The notes: generated from the sequence alone by a model not told the origin. A stretch of 64,000 bases of DNA from an uncultured Alphaproteobacteria bacterium (GCA_944391685.1 CALXUM010000005.1:40735-104734), one strand, 5' to 3'; positions 26,219-34,395 are shown, numbered from the stretch's first letter. Numbers and translations: made by a program.

Positions 26219-27153
26219 TTTACTTCCTCTTTTTTCTTTGAATAAACAGGTGTTTTACAAATTTTTATAATCATTTTTCCCTTGTTTGTTACTTTTTTTT
26301 GAAAAAGAAAACGCTTCCAATTAAATAAAAAATAAAAACGCAATCCATTAAGATAAAAATAATACTCAAACTTACCGTAATATTCTATGAGATAATTTTC
26401 AATTTGTTTAATATCAAAACAATGATTGATGCTCTTTATTACTTCTTTATATTTGTATATCTTACGGCAATACGTTCTTTCGTAAAAATATTTTCTGTTA
26501 AACAAACTTTTTTTAAGAAAGGGAAATCCTAATATAATCATTTCCATAGCCTGTTTGCCATGAGGAGCATTTTTTTTGTCCTGAAACAGCCCTCCGCATC
26601 TAAAACCAGCTTCTAATAGCGTTTGTGATAAGCCCATTTCATATTTTTTTATAATATCATGTTTGTTTTTTTCTTTTTTTACGTTTAAAAGAAAATTTTT
26701 AAGTTCTTCGGAGTGAGCTGCCTTATTTTTAAGATAAATAAAATAAGATTGCACATGCTCTTCAACCCTCCCACTGGCAAGATGCTTAAACATTCCCCAA
26801 AAATCAAAATTTTGGGCATTCATTTTATCTATTATTTCATTCAAAGGATAAAAAGGACCGAACACGCTGTCATTACATAAAATCAAATCATCATATTTAG
26901 ACAACAAATTATGCTCTAAAGCATAACTATATCCTCTTTTATAAGACCCAAAATCATATTCACCATGCTTTTGAGCTATACAGTGAATTATATATGGGGA
27001 AATTTTCTTCTGTTCGTCATTATTCAAAGTATTGTCAGCCACGAAAATTATATCAGCAACTTTATTTAGCTCATTCAAATAAGTTACTACATACTGCGGA
27101 ACAGTATTTTTTGAATCATAGCTGGCAAATATAGCAAGAATTTTTTTATTCAT
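26215..27153 (-). CDS. RgpF-like rhamnan synthesis protein
   Basis: The 312-residue protein matches the rhamnan synthesis F family: ILAIFASYDSKNTVPQYVVTYL, EYDFGSYKRGY, YDDLILCNDSVFGPFYPL, DFWGMFKH and HVQSYFIYLKN. RgpF in streptococci is involved in rhamnose-glucose polysaccharide assembly. Here it would help build a rhamnose-containing surface glycan. It has no signal peptide or membrane helix. Its stop overlaps the next start by 4 bp. Confidence 0.88.
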   Translation of the reverse strand: MNKKILAIFASYDSKNTVPQYVVTYLNELNKVADIIFVADNTLNNDEQKKISPYIIHCIAQKHGEYDFGSYKRGYSYALEHNLLSKYDDLILCNDSVFGPFYPLNEIIDKMNAQNFDFWGMFKHLASGRVEEHVQSYFIYLKNKAAHSEELKNFLLNVKKEKNKHDIIKKYEMGLSQTLLEAGFRCGGLFQDKKNAPHGKQAMEMIILGFPFLKKSLFNRKYFYERTYCRKIYKYKEVIKSINHCFDIKQIENYLIEYYGKFEYYFYLNGLRFYFLFNWKRFLFQKKVTNKGKMIIKICKTPVYSKKKEEVK

Positions 27154-27170
27154 GAACAGGTCTCTGACAG

Positions 27171-28277
27171 TTAAAGCTTATAATTAGTGCTGGGAGTGTA
27201 TGCATGCTGATATATATCCACAGTATCTTTATATAATCTCAAAGCCTTAGGTGCAAACAGATTGATTTTGAAATTGTTTTTCCACAAAACATAAGATAAG
27301 CTTAATTGATCTCTTCTTGAATAATTCTCAATCCACCACCACCAATCATTCATTAATTTTACAACAGTCTCATCTTTATGTTTTCGTAATAAAATAAAGG
27401 TTTCAAACATTCCAAAATTTTCTGGAAATCCGTCTTCTTTAATTTTATGTATCTGTTCCTTAATAATATCTTCATTATCCCTCTGGGAATCAATACAGAC
27501 ATTAGCTTCCTCATAAATGCATTTTCTCTTAGGATGGATTGATAAAGAAAATAATTTATCGTTTTTCATATGTTTCTGAGCCAGTTCATAAAAAAAACCA
27601 TTTTTTATATTTGAGTTCGCATCTTGCCACATACTCCATTCATAGTCAGGAAACAATTCATGGGGGTGTGTCTTATGCCAGCGAGCATTTCTTACATTGT
27701 CCATTTTTGTATATTGTAAAGGTTTAATTCTCCAATGTAAGTATTTCTCTTGTTTTATTAAATCTTCATTATCTGTAAATAAAACATAGTCCCAATCAGG
27801 GTCAATATAATCATAAGCTATAACTTTATCATATCCCCCAATCATGCATGTGTAGTGTACTTTGTTATGTTTTTTTAATTTGCTATTAAGTTTCCAATAT
27901 TCTTTTATATCAGCGCTGCTATTGCTTTTTCCGCTCCACAACAAGCGGCCCTCTTTTTTCCCAAATACTTCATAATGAAACAAAGGACATATATTTTTTT
28001 CAGCAACATCTGGATTTAATGTTAAATATCTTATAGAATTAAACTTGGAAGATGGATTTCTGCCTTCTTTCCATCCATAATTAATATAATGCTCAAGAGG
28101 GTCAATATTTTTTACCTTGATATCAGGGTTGTTTTTTTTATACCAATCACCATCAAATAGTGATGAATCTTTTAATGTTTGGTACTCTTTAGAATAAGCC
28201 ACAACTCTCTTTTGATATTTCCGTTTAGAAATCAAATGAAAAAAACGCAGAATTTTATAAAAATATTTTATAAACAT
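27171..28277 (-). CDS. DUF616 glycosyltransferase-like protein with N-terminal repeat module
   Basis: The 368-residue protein has the shared N-terminal module (SSLFDGDWYKKNNPDI ... HYINYGWKEGRNPSS, then a second copy). A DUF616 domain follows: VHYTCMIGGYDKVIAYDYID, MDNVRNARWHKTHPHELF, YEWSMWQDANSNI, SIHPKRKCIYEEA. DUF616 proteins are distantly related to glycosyltransferases. It lacks the GT2 domain of its neighbour at 24164-26218. The donor sugar is unknown. Confidence 0.82.
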   Translation of the reverse strand: MFIKYFYKILRFFHLISKRKYQKRVVAYSKEYQTLKDSSLFDGDWYKKNNPDIKVKNIDPLEHYINYGWKEGRNPSSKFNSIRYLTLNPDVAEKNICPLFHYEVFGKKEGRLLWSGKSNSSADIKEYWKLNSKLKKHNKVHYTCMIGGYDKVIAYDYIDPDWDYVLFTDNEDLIKQEKYLHWRIKPLQYTKMDNVRNARWHKTHPHELFPDYEWSMWQDANSNIKNGFFYELAQKHMKNDKLFSLSIHPKRKCIYEEANVCIDSQRDNEDIIKEQIHKIKEDGFPENFGMFETFILLRKHKDETVVKLMNDWWWWIENYSRRDQLSLSYVLWKNNFKINLFAPKALRLYKDTVDIYQHAYTPSTNYKL

Positions 28278-28305
28278 TTAAATAAAACCTTTTCGTTAAT
28301 AAAAT

Positions 28306-29049
28306 TTAATCTTTTCTAAAAATATTGTTCAATTCAGCAGTATCATCAATTAATTTGGCTAAAGGATAATCTTTTATGCATTCCTTAAAAGCATTAACAT
28401 CCTTTGGAAAACACTTTCCTCCATATCCAAGTTTTCCATCTGGACCGGGAACAAATGTATGCACGTCATTAATATACCCACTCAAAAGAACACCTTTACG
28501 AATTTTCTCAAAATCACAACCTATTTTTTGACACAGATCATATACACCATTAAAATAAGTTACCTTCAATGCCCCAAAAACATTATGAACATATTTGGTA
28601 ATTTCGGCTTCTAGGCTGGTCATCGTTATATATTTTTTGCCAATGAAAATCTTTTTTAATAAATCTTCTTCTCCACAAAAGACCATGGGCTGGCTTGAAA
28701 AATCTTGATAAGCTGTTCGTTCTGTTAAAAACTCTGGCATAAAATAAATTTTTTTATTATATTTTTGGGATAGTTTATCACAAGTGTGAGGGAGCATTGT
28801 TGTCCTGATAAAAATCGGACAGTTAGGTAATCCCTCAATAATTTGTTCTAAAACCTTCAAATTCTGAGATCCATCAGCTTCTGTTGGAATGTGGATGCTA
28901 ATAAATACAACATCGCAGTCATCCATCTTGTCATTATAGCCTTTATAAGGGTCGGAAATGTAAATCTTAACTTCCTTGTTGTGTTCTTCTAGCCAATTTT
29001 TTAAGGCACCTCCAATAAATCCACAGCCAACTATTCCAACATTTATCAT
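28306..29049 (-). CDS. Short UDP-glucose/GDP-mannose dehydrogenase-like protein
   Basis: The 247-residue protein starts at ATG 29049 behind GGAAAGGA; a TTG at 29064 is less likely. It has the NAD site NVGIVGCGFIGGALKNWL, the PTEADGSQNL loop, EFLTERTA and the catalytic Cys in GYGGKCFPKDVNAF. Family members that oxidise UDP-glucose to UDP-glucuronate are about 400-450 residues; this one lacks the C-terminal sugar-binding domain. It may be a short natural form or a truncated remnant. It is the first gene of the glycan operon. Confidence 0.83.
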   Translation of the reverse strand: MINVGIVGCGFIGGALKNWLEEHNKEVKIYISDPYKGYNDKMDDCDVVFISIHIPTEADGSQNLKVLEQIIEGLPNCPIFIRTTMLPHTCDKLSQKYNKKIYFMPEFLTERTAYQDFSSQPMVFCGEEDLLKKIFIGKKYITMTSLEAEITKYVHNVFGALKVTYFNGVYDLCQKIGCDFEKIRKGVLLSGYINDVHTFVPGPDGKLGYGGKCFPKDVNAFKECIKDYPLAKLIDDTAELNNIFRKD

Positions 29050-29156
29050 GTCAATCCTTTCCAATCACGAAACAAATCACTCAAACGTTCTTTATACGTT
29101 ATCAAACAAAAAATTAAGTAATCATAAAATATATATGTGCTACATGCAAGCTTTTT

Positions 29157-29267
29157 TTATAAGTAGATAACATTTAATATATTAACATTAAAAAGTGCAA
29201 AAAATGATGTAGCAATAGCTAGCTCTAGCCCCAAAGCCACTAATATTTTTTGAAGACTATTCAGCAT
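29157..29267 (-). CDS. 36-residue single-helix membrane peptide
   Basis: This short frame begins MLNSLQKILVALGLELAIA and continues with a hydrophobic helix to the stop at 29157-29159. Its ATG overlaps the upstream stop (ATGCTGA), as in coupled gene pairs. A small hydrophobic peptide behind an acidic partner could be a toxin, a holin-like peptide, or noise. Confidence 0.35.
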   Translation of the reverse strand: MLNSLQKILVALGLELAIATSFFALFNVNILNVIYL

Positions 29268-29416
29268 GCTTCATCTTCTTTACTTGGCAAATCTTTGGTG
29301 TTATCGTTTTTTATATCTTTAGCTATTCTTGAAATCATATTAATGTCATCAAAAAGTAGCTTTTCAATATTTTCAGTTTCTATATCTTCATATTTATATT
29401 TGGGTTTTCCTGTCAT
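29261..29416 (-). CDS. 51-residue charged protein
   Basis: This short frame starts at ATG 29416 with AAGGA about 8 nt upstream. It encodes MTGKPKYKYEDIETENIEKL and continues with an Asp/Glu/Lys-rich helical region ending in EDEAC. It follows the 88-residue gene at 29427 by 10 bp and overlaps the next small frame. Function is unknown; position suggests an accessory gene at the prophage left end. Confidence 0.5.
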   Translation of the reverse strand: MTGKPKYKYEDIETENIEKLLFDDINMISRIAKDIKNDNTKDLPSKEDEAC

Positions 29417-29426
29417 TATAATGTCC

Positions 29427-29693
29427 TTATAAGGCAATGGTTTTAATCAAATCTCCCAGCCAAATATCTATTCCCTTGTTTATCATTTGGCGAAACTGTA
29501 CGGCATCATTTGGTTCAGAGCTTTTCAGTGCTTCAAGTAATTCCCAGTCTTCAAGTGTTTCAACATAATCACAAAATTCCAAAACCAGATTTGTTTTACG
29601 CCCATATGAAAGTCGGTCTTTGAAGTTGGTCAATTCAAAGGCGGCAAAAAGCTCATCGGCTGTTTTTTTCATATGTTCAATACTTAAAGACAT
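29427..29693 (-). CDS. Unknown 88-residue protein
   Basis: The protein is helical and acidic (ADELFAAFELTNFKDRLSYG, LEDWELLEALKSSEPNDAVQ), without signal or membrane segment. It lies downstream of the prophage repressor on the same strand with 97 bp between, and heads a run of three small frames. I do not recognise a family; prophage-accessory is inferred from position. Confidence 0.6.
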   Translation of the reverse strand: MSLSIEHMKKTADELFAAFELTNFKDRLSYGRKTNLVLEFCDYVETLEDWELLEALKSSEPNDAVQFRQMINKGIDIWLGDLIKTIAL

Positions 29694-29790
29694 AAAAAAT
29701 TAATCCGTACTAAGTTGTTAGCACGGATTAATCTACGACAATAGTATTATTAAAGTCAATATATTTTAAATACGCTGTGCGTATCTTTAA

Positions 29791-30591
29791 TTAAATTTTC
29801 TTTATTATACCTACAGCCCTGCCGATTATTGAGCATTCATTAATACTGCGTTTGTATGATGAATGAGCCTTATTGTCCGAAATAATGTTTAACATCTTAG
29901 GCTCGCTGTTTGGTACAACTTCGATTCTTTTGATTGCAACGCCAATTCCGTCCCAAAGGGCAAATATTCCAGCCGGTGAGGGGAGTTTTGCTCTATCGGA
30001 TGTGTCGATAATAACCTTATCGCCGGAAGCAATTGTAGGATACATGCTGTCACCTAAAGCTTCTATTATATAAACATTCTTGTTTTTTGTTTTCATATCC
30101 TCAAGATAACTTGACGGGATGTGCCAACAATCTTTTACGGTACTCGTCTTCAGAGTGTCATTATAGTTACATGTTATATCATTTAAAAAGTTGGAAGGTA
30201 TGTTCCATCCTTCTTTAATGTTGTCAGAACATATGGTGTTTCCATATTCGTCTGTGGTATTGGTAACCAAAGCACTTTCGGCGTTTCCGCAGCCTCCGTA
30301 AACGTCAATCTCGGGAACATAGTTTCCAATCTGATCTTGCGGCCCATAAATATCAGACATTGATCCAAAATAAACTTGATCGCTCAATCCGGAGTTAAAG
30401 TTTATCATACTGTCAAGTCTAACGCCCAGGATATTAGCGGCTTTGTAGATTCTGTCCAAAGGAATGGCCTTGGTTTTACCCGAAAAAAGCTCATAAACAC
30501 GGCTTGGAGGCCAGTCAAGATCTTTGGCAAAACGAGAAGGGTTGCTCCCTAGTTCACTAAGTCTGGTTTTTAACCATGCCCATCGATTCAT
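29791..30591 (-). CDS. CI-type phage repressor (XRE HTH plus S24 peptidase)
   Basis: The 266-residue protein starts at ATG 30591 behind GAGGAG; the longer frame from 30756 crosses the promoter region. Residues ~5-65 form an XRE helix-turn-helix (NPSRFAKDLDWPPSRVYELF). The C-terminal LexA/CI-type domain has the Ser in EALGDSMYPT and the Lys in VAIKRIEV, so RecA-stimulated self-cleavage on DNA damage is likely. It maintains lysogeny. A divergent pair of promoters lies upstream. Confidence 0.92.
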   Translation of the reverse strand: MNRWAWLKTRLSELGSNPSRFAKDLDWPPSRVYELFSGKTKAIPLDRIYKAANILGVRLDSMINFNSGLSDQVYFGSMSDIYGPQDQIGNYVPEIDVYGGCGNAESALVTNTTDEYGNTICSDNIKEGWNIPSNFLNDITCNYNDTLKTSTVKDCWHIPSSYLEDMKTKNKNVYIIEALGDSMYPTIASGDKVIIDTSDRAKLPSPAGIFALWDGIGVAIKRIEVVPNSEPKMLNIISDNKAHSSYKRSINECSIIGRAVGIIKKI

Positions 30592-30627
30592 TTTGTTTCT
30601 CCTCAAATTAAAGTTGTGAATAGGTAA

Positions 30628-30656
30628 GTTATACACAATTAAAAACAATACGTCAA
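30628..30656 (-). promoter_or_regulatory. Leftward promoter of the repressor
   Basis: On the minus strand TTGACG (30656-30651) and TATAAC (30633-30628) are 17 bp apart, 37 bp before the repressor ATG. Confidence 0.65.
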
Positions 30657-30710
30657 TAGTAGATTTCAAAAGGTTTTTTAAATGGTATACGACAAAAGTA
30701 GAAAAATATC

Positions 30711-30739
30711 TTGACGAGCTGGTACGCTGTCCGTATAAA
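30711..30739 (+). promoter_or_regulatory. Rightward early promoter of the prophage
   Basis: TTGACG at 30711-30716 and TATAAA at 30734-30739 are 17 bp apart. The spacer contains TACGCTGTCCGTA, a near-palindrome that could be an operator of the divergent repressor. Confidence 0.65.
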
Positions 30740-30794
30740 ATATTGCTCAATGACATTTAACAAAAATTTCTAATGTTATGGAGTTGACTATTTT

Positions 30795-31238
30795 ATGGTA
30801 TTAACAAGAACGGTTGAAGTTGTAGTCCATGAGCATCCCGGAGGTCGCCGCAGATTTTGCCGTCGCCGTGTTCAAGATGCCAGATTATGGGAACAAATTG
30901 AAAGTAATAATTTGGAGCGAGCAGCAATCAGGCTTTGCCGCGGATATTCATATATTTGCTGGGGAGGTCGCATCAAAACCTCATCCTGGGTAGAAACCGG
31001 AATTTCATCAAGAGATTCGCTTTTTAACCTAAATGATGATAGTTTGGATTATCTCATCCGCTGCAAAGATGAATATTTACGTTGGGCAGCCGAATGCGAC
31101 AAAAATTCATTAAACCGTGTTGCGGTTATGGATATTTTATTTTTCGGAAAATCAGCCGGAGAGGTTGAAAAATTTTATCACAAACGCCATGGTTGGGCGA
31201 TAAAAAATCTTGTTGCAGCCTTAAAACTACACAAGTAA
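30795..31238 (+). CDS. Prophage protein with C-terminal HTH-like segment, possible late regulator
   Basis: The 147-residue basic protein is the only gene directly under the rightward promoter. The N-terminus is Arg-rich (HPGGRRRFCRRRVQDARLWEQ). The C-terminal ~40 residues (NRVAVMDILFFGKSAGEVEKF) resemble a sigma region 4-like or ArpU-type helix-turn-helix. Its place right after the repressor, before packaging genes, suits an activator or antiterminator of the late genes. A small terminase subunit is the alternative; I see no clear family signature. Confidence 0.55.
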   Translation: MVLTRTVEVVVHEHPGGRRRFCRRRVQDARLWEQIESNNLERAAIRLCRGYSYICWGGRIKTSSWVETGISSRDSLFNLNDDSLDYLIRCKDEYLRWAAECDKNSLNRVAVMDILFFGKSAGEVEKFYHKRHGWAIKNLVAALKLHK

Positions 31239-31271
31239 AACGGGTTATTTTTAAAAAGTTATCCACAAGGG

Positions 31272-31300
31272 TTGACAAACGGGGAAAATAGTTATATAAA
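31272..31300 (+). promoter_or_regulatory. Strong promoter, module copy 1
   Basis: TTGACA (31272-31277) and TATAAA (31295-31300) are 17 bp apart. The whole stretch, including upstream AAAAGTTATC and the spacer AACGGGGAAAATAGTT, recurs at 38622. Confidence 0.8.
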
Positions 31301-31344
31301 AAAACCATACTGGGAAACTGGTGTTTATAATCGTTAAACATATG

Positions 31345-31378
31345 AAAAAGGCTGAAGTGCAACACTTCAGCCTTTTTT
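31345..31378 (+). terminator. Terminator in the leader after promoter copy 1
   Basis: GGCTGAAGTG-CAA-CACTTCAGCC plus six T residues, about 45 nt after the predicted transcription start. A transcript from 31272 would end here unless antitermination occurs. The 23-bp hairpin is repeated exactly at 33055. Confidence 0.9.
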
Positions 31379-31444
31379 ATTATTGTATTTACAAACTAAG
31401 CAAGCACTGCTAACATACAAAAATACTATACAGAGGTTGCTTGC

Positions 31445-32017
31445 ATGAAAAAACTTATTTTGATATTGCTAAAAACAGGAAAAGCCTTCATCAATATATT
31501 GGCAGTCTTAACCGTTATTTTTATATTTTTTTATTTGATTATAAATTTTGTTGGTATTTATTTCTATGATTCAAGCGAGTATAGCGGCATAAATACATTA
31601 GTAATTGAGTTTTTCAAATGGTTTATGCTTTTGCTTATAATTATGCTTACAATCATCATTTTAAAAATTAGTAAAATAAATTTTAACAATAAAGCGACAA
31701 CTTTTTTATGGATGTTTAATTTCTTGGTTATATTTTTCATTTTGCCGATAACCGATAGAGGTATGGATAATTTAGAGAATATTTATTGCCTTATAAAAAA
31801 AGATTATGATTGTGCCAATCAGACCTTAGAAAAAAGAATAAACTTTGTATACAATCTCAAACATAAAGATATTTCAGCCAAGTGGTTTAAATATGTTGAT
31901 TTATCTTGCCAAAAGACAAAAGATTACAATAAATGTAAATACCTTAAAAATAAGCAACACCTAGAAGAATTGCTTCCGGTTTATAGCCACTTAAACAGGG
32001 AGGAAAACAATGATTAA
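31445..32017 (+). CDS. Membrane protein with Cys-containing C-terminal domain
   Basis: The 190-residue protein has three predicted membrane helices in the first ~105 residues, then a soluble domain of ~85 residues with four Cys (YCLIKKDYDC, CQKTKDYNKC). The cysteines suggest a disulfide-bonded periplasmic domain. It overlaps the next gene by 8 bp. I recognise no family. In the setting of an L,D-transpeptidase-like prophage gene downstream, a periplasmic immunity role is possible. Confidence 0.7.
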   Translation: MKKLILILLKTGKAFINILAVLTVIFIFFYLIINFVGIYFYDSSEYSGINTLVIEFFKWFMLLLIIMLTIIILKISKINFNNKATTFLWMFNFLVIFFILPITDRGMDNLENIYCLIKKDYDCANQTLEKRINFVYNLKHKDISAKWFKYVDLSCQKTKDYNKCKYLKNKQHLEELLPVYSHLNREENND

Positions 32018-32558
32018 AAATTTTAATAGAGCTGCTTTTTTTAAATTTTTCGGAGTTGGGGTATCTTTATTTATTGCCCTGTATTTAGGTTTGCAATCGT
32101 TTAATCAAACTTATTTGGCCAGCCGACAGCTTTATGCTTTTGTGAGCTTCATTGCCTTTTTTTGCTCGTTTATGAGCATAATGTCTCAAAAACTTTCCAT
32201 CACGGCTGAAAAGTTTTTATGGGTAGTTTTTATTATTTCTGCCTGCATAGGGTTAAACCGCATTCCGGAATATAATAGAATAATTAATTATGAAATACTT
32301 CAAGATGACAAGTGTTTTATTAACGATTTTTCATATCAATGTTCAAACAATTATAAAAAATCACCAAATAAGAAAACTTATTATCTAACTCAAATAAACA
32401 AGATGTCTTCACAAGTTGCCGCAAAAGAAAATAATTATCAACAATGGAGTGATTTTGTAAAAACTTATTGCCGAATGCTCCCTGATAACGGATATGAATT
32501 TGATGTATTATATGAAGAATGTGTCTATACTTTTTATAAAAAGAAACTAGTATCATAA
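32010..32558 (+). CDS. Membrane protein with Cys-containing C-terminal domain
   Basis: The 182-residue protein has the same plan as its upstream neighbour: about three helices (FFGVGVSLFIALYLGL, LYAFVSFIAFFCSF, FLWVVFIISACIGL) and a ~95-residue domain with four Cys (DKCFINDFSYQC, YCRMLPDNG, YEECVY). The two may be diverged paralogues. Start and stop overlap show co-translation. Function is unknown. Confidence 0.7.
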   Translation: MIKNFNRAAFFKFFGVGVSLFIALYLGLQSFNQTYLASRQLYAFVSFIAFFCSFMSIMSQKLSITAEKFLWVVFIISACIGLNRIPEYNRIINYEILQDDKCFINDFSYQCSNNYKKSPNKKTYYLTQINKMSSQVAAKENNYQQWSDFVKTYCRMLPDNGYEFDVLYEECVYTFYKKKLVS

Positions 32559-32587
32559 GTCAACAACAAATAAAAAGGATAAAGCTA

Positions 32588-32989
32588 ATGAAGGTGTGGT
32601 CAAGAGAAGCTTTTTTGCTTGGTGGTATATATGGAGTTTTAAGTACTCCGTTTACTTATTTTCATAATAATATATCAGAGCAAATCTTTTCATTAATATT
32701 GGCATTATTTATTATCTTGATGTTATTTCTCTGCTTAAATAAAGTCCCGTCGTTTATAACTTATATTCTAAAACAGCATCCTGACTTGTCATATTATTTA
32801 ATCTCAATTGGTTGGGTTGCATATTTTTTGATTATAGGCATTGTTGTCCTTCCCGTTTTTGCCGGCATATTTGAGTGGCAAGACACAACCATTGAAAAAA
32901 CGACAAGCATTTTTAACTTTATTTGCAACTGGGGTATTCTTATATCGTTATTGGTGGCGTTTATCAAAAGCAAATTGCCAAAACAATAA
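32588..32989 (+). CDS. Small four-helix membrane protein
   Basis: The 133-residue protein has about four hydrophobic segments (IFSLILALFIILMLFLCL, YLISIGWVAYFLIIGIVVLP, FNFICNWGILISLLVAF). It starts 29 bp after the preceding gene behind AAAGGATAAAGCT. It belongs to the same three-gene membrane module bounded by identical terminators. No family recognised. Confidence 0.65.
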   Translation: MKVWSREAFLLGGIYGVLSTPFTYFHNNISEQIFSLILALFIILMLFLCLNKVPSFITYILKQHPDLSYYLISIGWVAYFLIIGIVVLPVFAGIFEWQDTTIEKTTSIFNFICNWGILISLLVAFIKSKLPKQ

Positions 32990-33054
32990 CTTAAGAAAGA
33001 ATAACTTCTTAAGTTCAAGATAATTTTTATGCGGTTATCCGCACCTTGAAACCT

Positions 33055-33084
33055 GGCTGAAGTGCAACACTTCAGCCTTTTTTT
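33055..33084 (+). terminator. Second copy of the 31350 terminator
   Basis: The same GGCTGAAGTG-CAA-CACTTCAGCC hairpin with seven T residues. It closes the membrane-protein module and lies 25 bp before the next start codon. A further hairpin (TTCAAG/CTTGAA around TGCGG/CCGCA) precedes it. Confidence 0.9.
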
Positions 33085-33109
33085 ATAACCTCAAAGAAAG
33101 GAATCAGAA

Positions 33110-33907
33110 ATGGAAGCAAAAAAATTTAATAACCTTGAAAAAATGTTTTCAAACATGACGGACAAACAACGGCGTCAATATCTTTTGGACGAATACAGCC
33201 GCCTTATTGAAGATAAGGGATACGACTGGGACAAGGAAGAAGATTTTGCCGCAAATGAAAACGAACCTCAAGAAGATGATAACAAATTCATTGAGTTCAA
33301 ACGCTTGCGTGAGCGTTATAATCCGGCCAGGGTTGAGACTTGGAGTTATGATCTCAAACCGGTAACCGATGACGCCGATCGTCAGCAGAGTGTTGCCAAT
33401 TATCCGTTAGATCATCAAATATATCAAACCAAACAACAAAGTTTTGCCAAACCGCAAGGCAAGCCGTATTTACGATTTGACGGACAAAATCTGCATTGGC
33501 AAGATGGCAACAATTCTTCAGCCAGTTGGCGTGCCATGTCAGGTCAGCCTTGGGCTCAAGATGTCATAAGTCAACGCGTTGCCGATGAAGGTCCGATCCC
33601 GGAAGGTGTTTGGAAAGTTGATTACTCAAGCAGAATAAATGCCAATCGCAATAAAGACCAATGGGGAAATCGCAGTCGTGATTCCTGGGGAGAAGATTTG
33701 GTAAGAGTAACTCCTCAGGCCGGAACTCATACCTATGGCAGAAGCGGATTTAATATCCACGGCGGCAAAAACTTCGGCTCGGAAGGTTGCATCGATTTAT
33801 CAAAAGGCAGTTCTGATTTCATGAGATATTTGGACGATTACGGAAACGATATGGATTTGGTGGTAGAATATAAAAACTTGCCGTTATCTAAAAATTATAA
33901 AAAATAA
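33110..33907 (+). CDS. Prophage L,D-transpeptidase-like (DUF2778/Tlde1-type) protein
   Basis: The 265-residue protein ends in a domain with the HxxG...SxGCxD signature of the YkuD-like fold: FNIHGGKNFGSEGCIDLSKG, with His217 and Cys227. The sequence PYLRFDGQNLHWQDG and GPIPEGVWKV resembles DUF2778, the family of the type VI effector Tlde1, which cuts or exchanges D-amino acids in peptidoglycan. The first 36 residues share 18 identities with the protein at 38762. An effector, a virion-associated wall enzyme or a host-wall modifier are all possible. Confidence 0.72.
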   Translation: MEAKKFNNLEKMFSNMTDKQRRQYLLDEYSRLIEDKGYDWDKEEDFAANENEPQEDDNKFIEFKRLRERYNPARVETWSYDLKPVTDDADRQQSVANYPLDHQIYQTKQQSFAKPQGKPYLRFDGQNLHWQDGNNSSASWRAMSGQPWAQDVISQRVADEGPIPEGVWKVDYSSRINANRNKDQWGNRSRDSWGEDLVRVTPQAGTHTYGRSGFNIHGGKNFGSEGCIDLSKGSSDFMRYLDDYGNDMDLVVEYKNLPLSKNYKK

Positions 33908-33972
33908 TGGTTGTATTTAAAATATTTTTCTATTAACATAACATCATATGTTTCACGTAAAGGAGCCTCAAC

Positions 33973-34395
33973 ATGCAATACCTCAAAAAAATGACGGCAA
34001 TTATGCTTGATTGTGCCGTTGGCGTTATCTGGCTGATGTTTTATTGGCACATCATCAAATATTGTTTTGAGGCCTTTGTTTTTTGCGGGCCCAAAATGGT
34101 TGGCGGTCATTTTAACATGTATGTGTTCTGTGGTTGGATTTTGATATTTGCTATCGCATATTTCAAACCTTGCATACAGTCTTTCAAAATCATCTTCTCT
34201 CCTAAAACGTTGAATATTGATCGTTTGGGGCTCCTCATTCAAAATATTATTCTCATGTTGGCATTTTTGTTGTGCGGTGCATTTTTATATTGGGTTTGTT
34301 CTTATTCTGACACTTGGGGCAAAGCATATTTTTGCTGGTGCCACACCGAAACTCATGACCAAATAGTATCTTTTTTGAGAGGTTACCATGGCTAA
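33973..34395 (+). CDS. Four-helix membrane protein
   Basis: The 140-residue protein starts behind AAAGGAG. It has about four hydrophobic helices (VGVIWLMFYWHIIKYCFEAF, MYVFCGWILIFAIAYF, IILMLAFLLCGAFLYWV) and Cys-rich loops (YFCWCHTETHD). It overlaps the next membrane gene by 8 bp. Its position after the L,D-transpeptidase-like gene suggests a partner role. No family recognised. Confidence 0.65.
   Translation: MQYLKKMTAIMLDCAVGVIWLMFYWHIIKYCFEAFVFCGPKMVGGHFNMYVFCGWILIFAIAYFKPCIQSFKIIFSPKTLNIDRLGLLIQNIILMLAFLLCGAFLYWVCSYSDTWGKAYFCWCHTETHDQIVSFLRGYHG

Noticed and set aside
33895..34242. A 115-codon minus-strand frame in the prophage.
   Set aside because: It is the antisense shadow of the 33973-34395 membrane protein, which has a good ribosome-binding site and helices.
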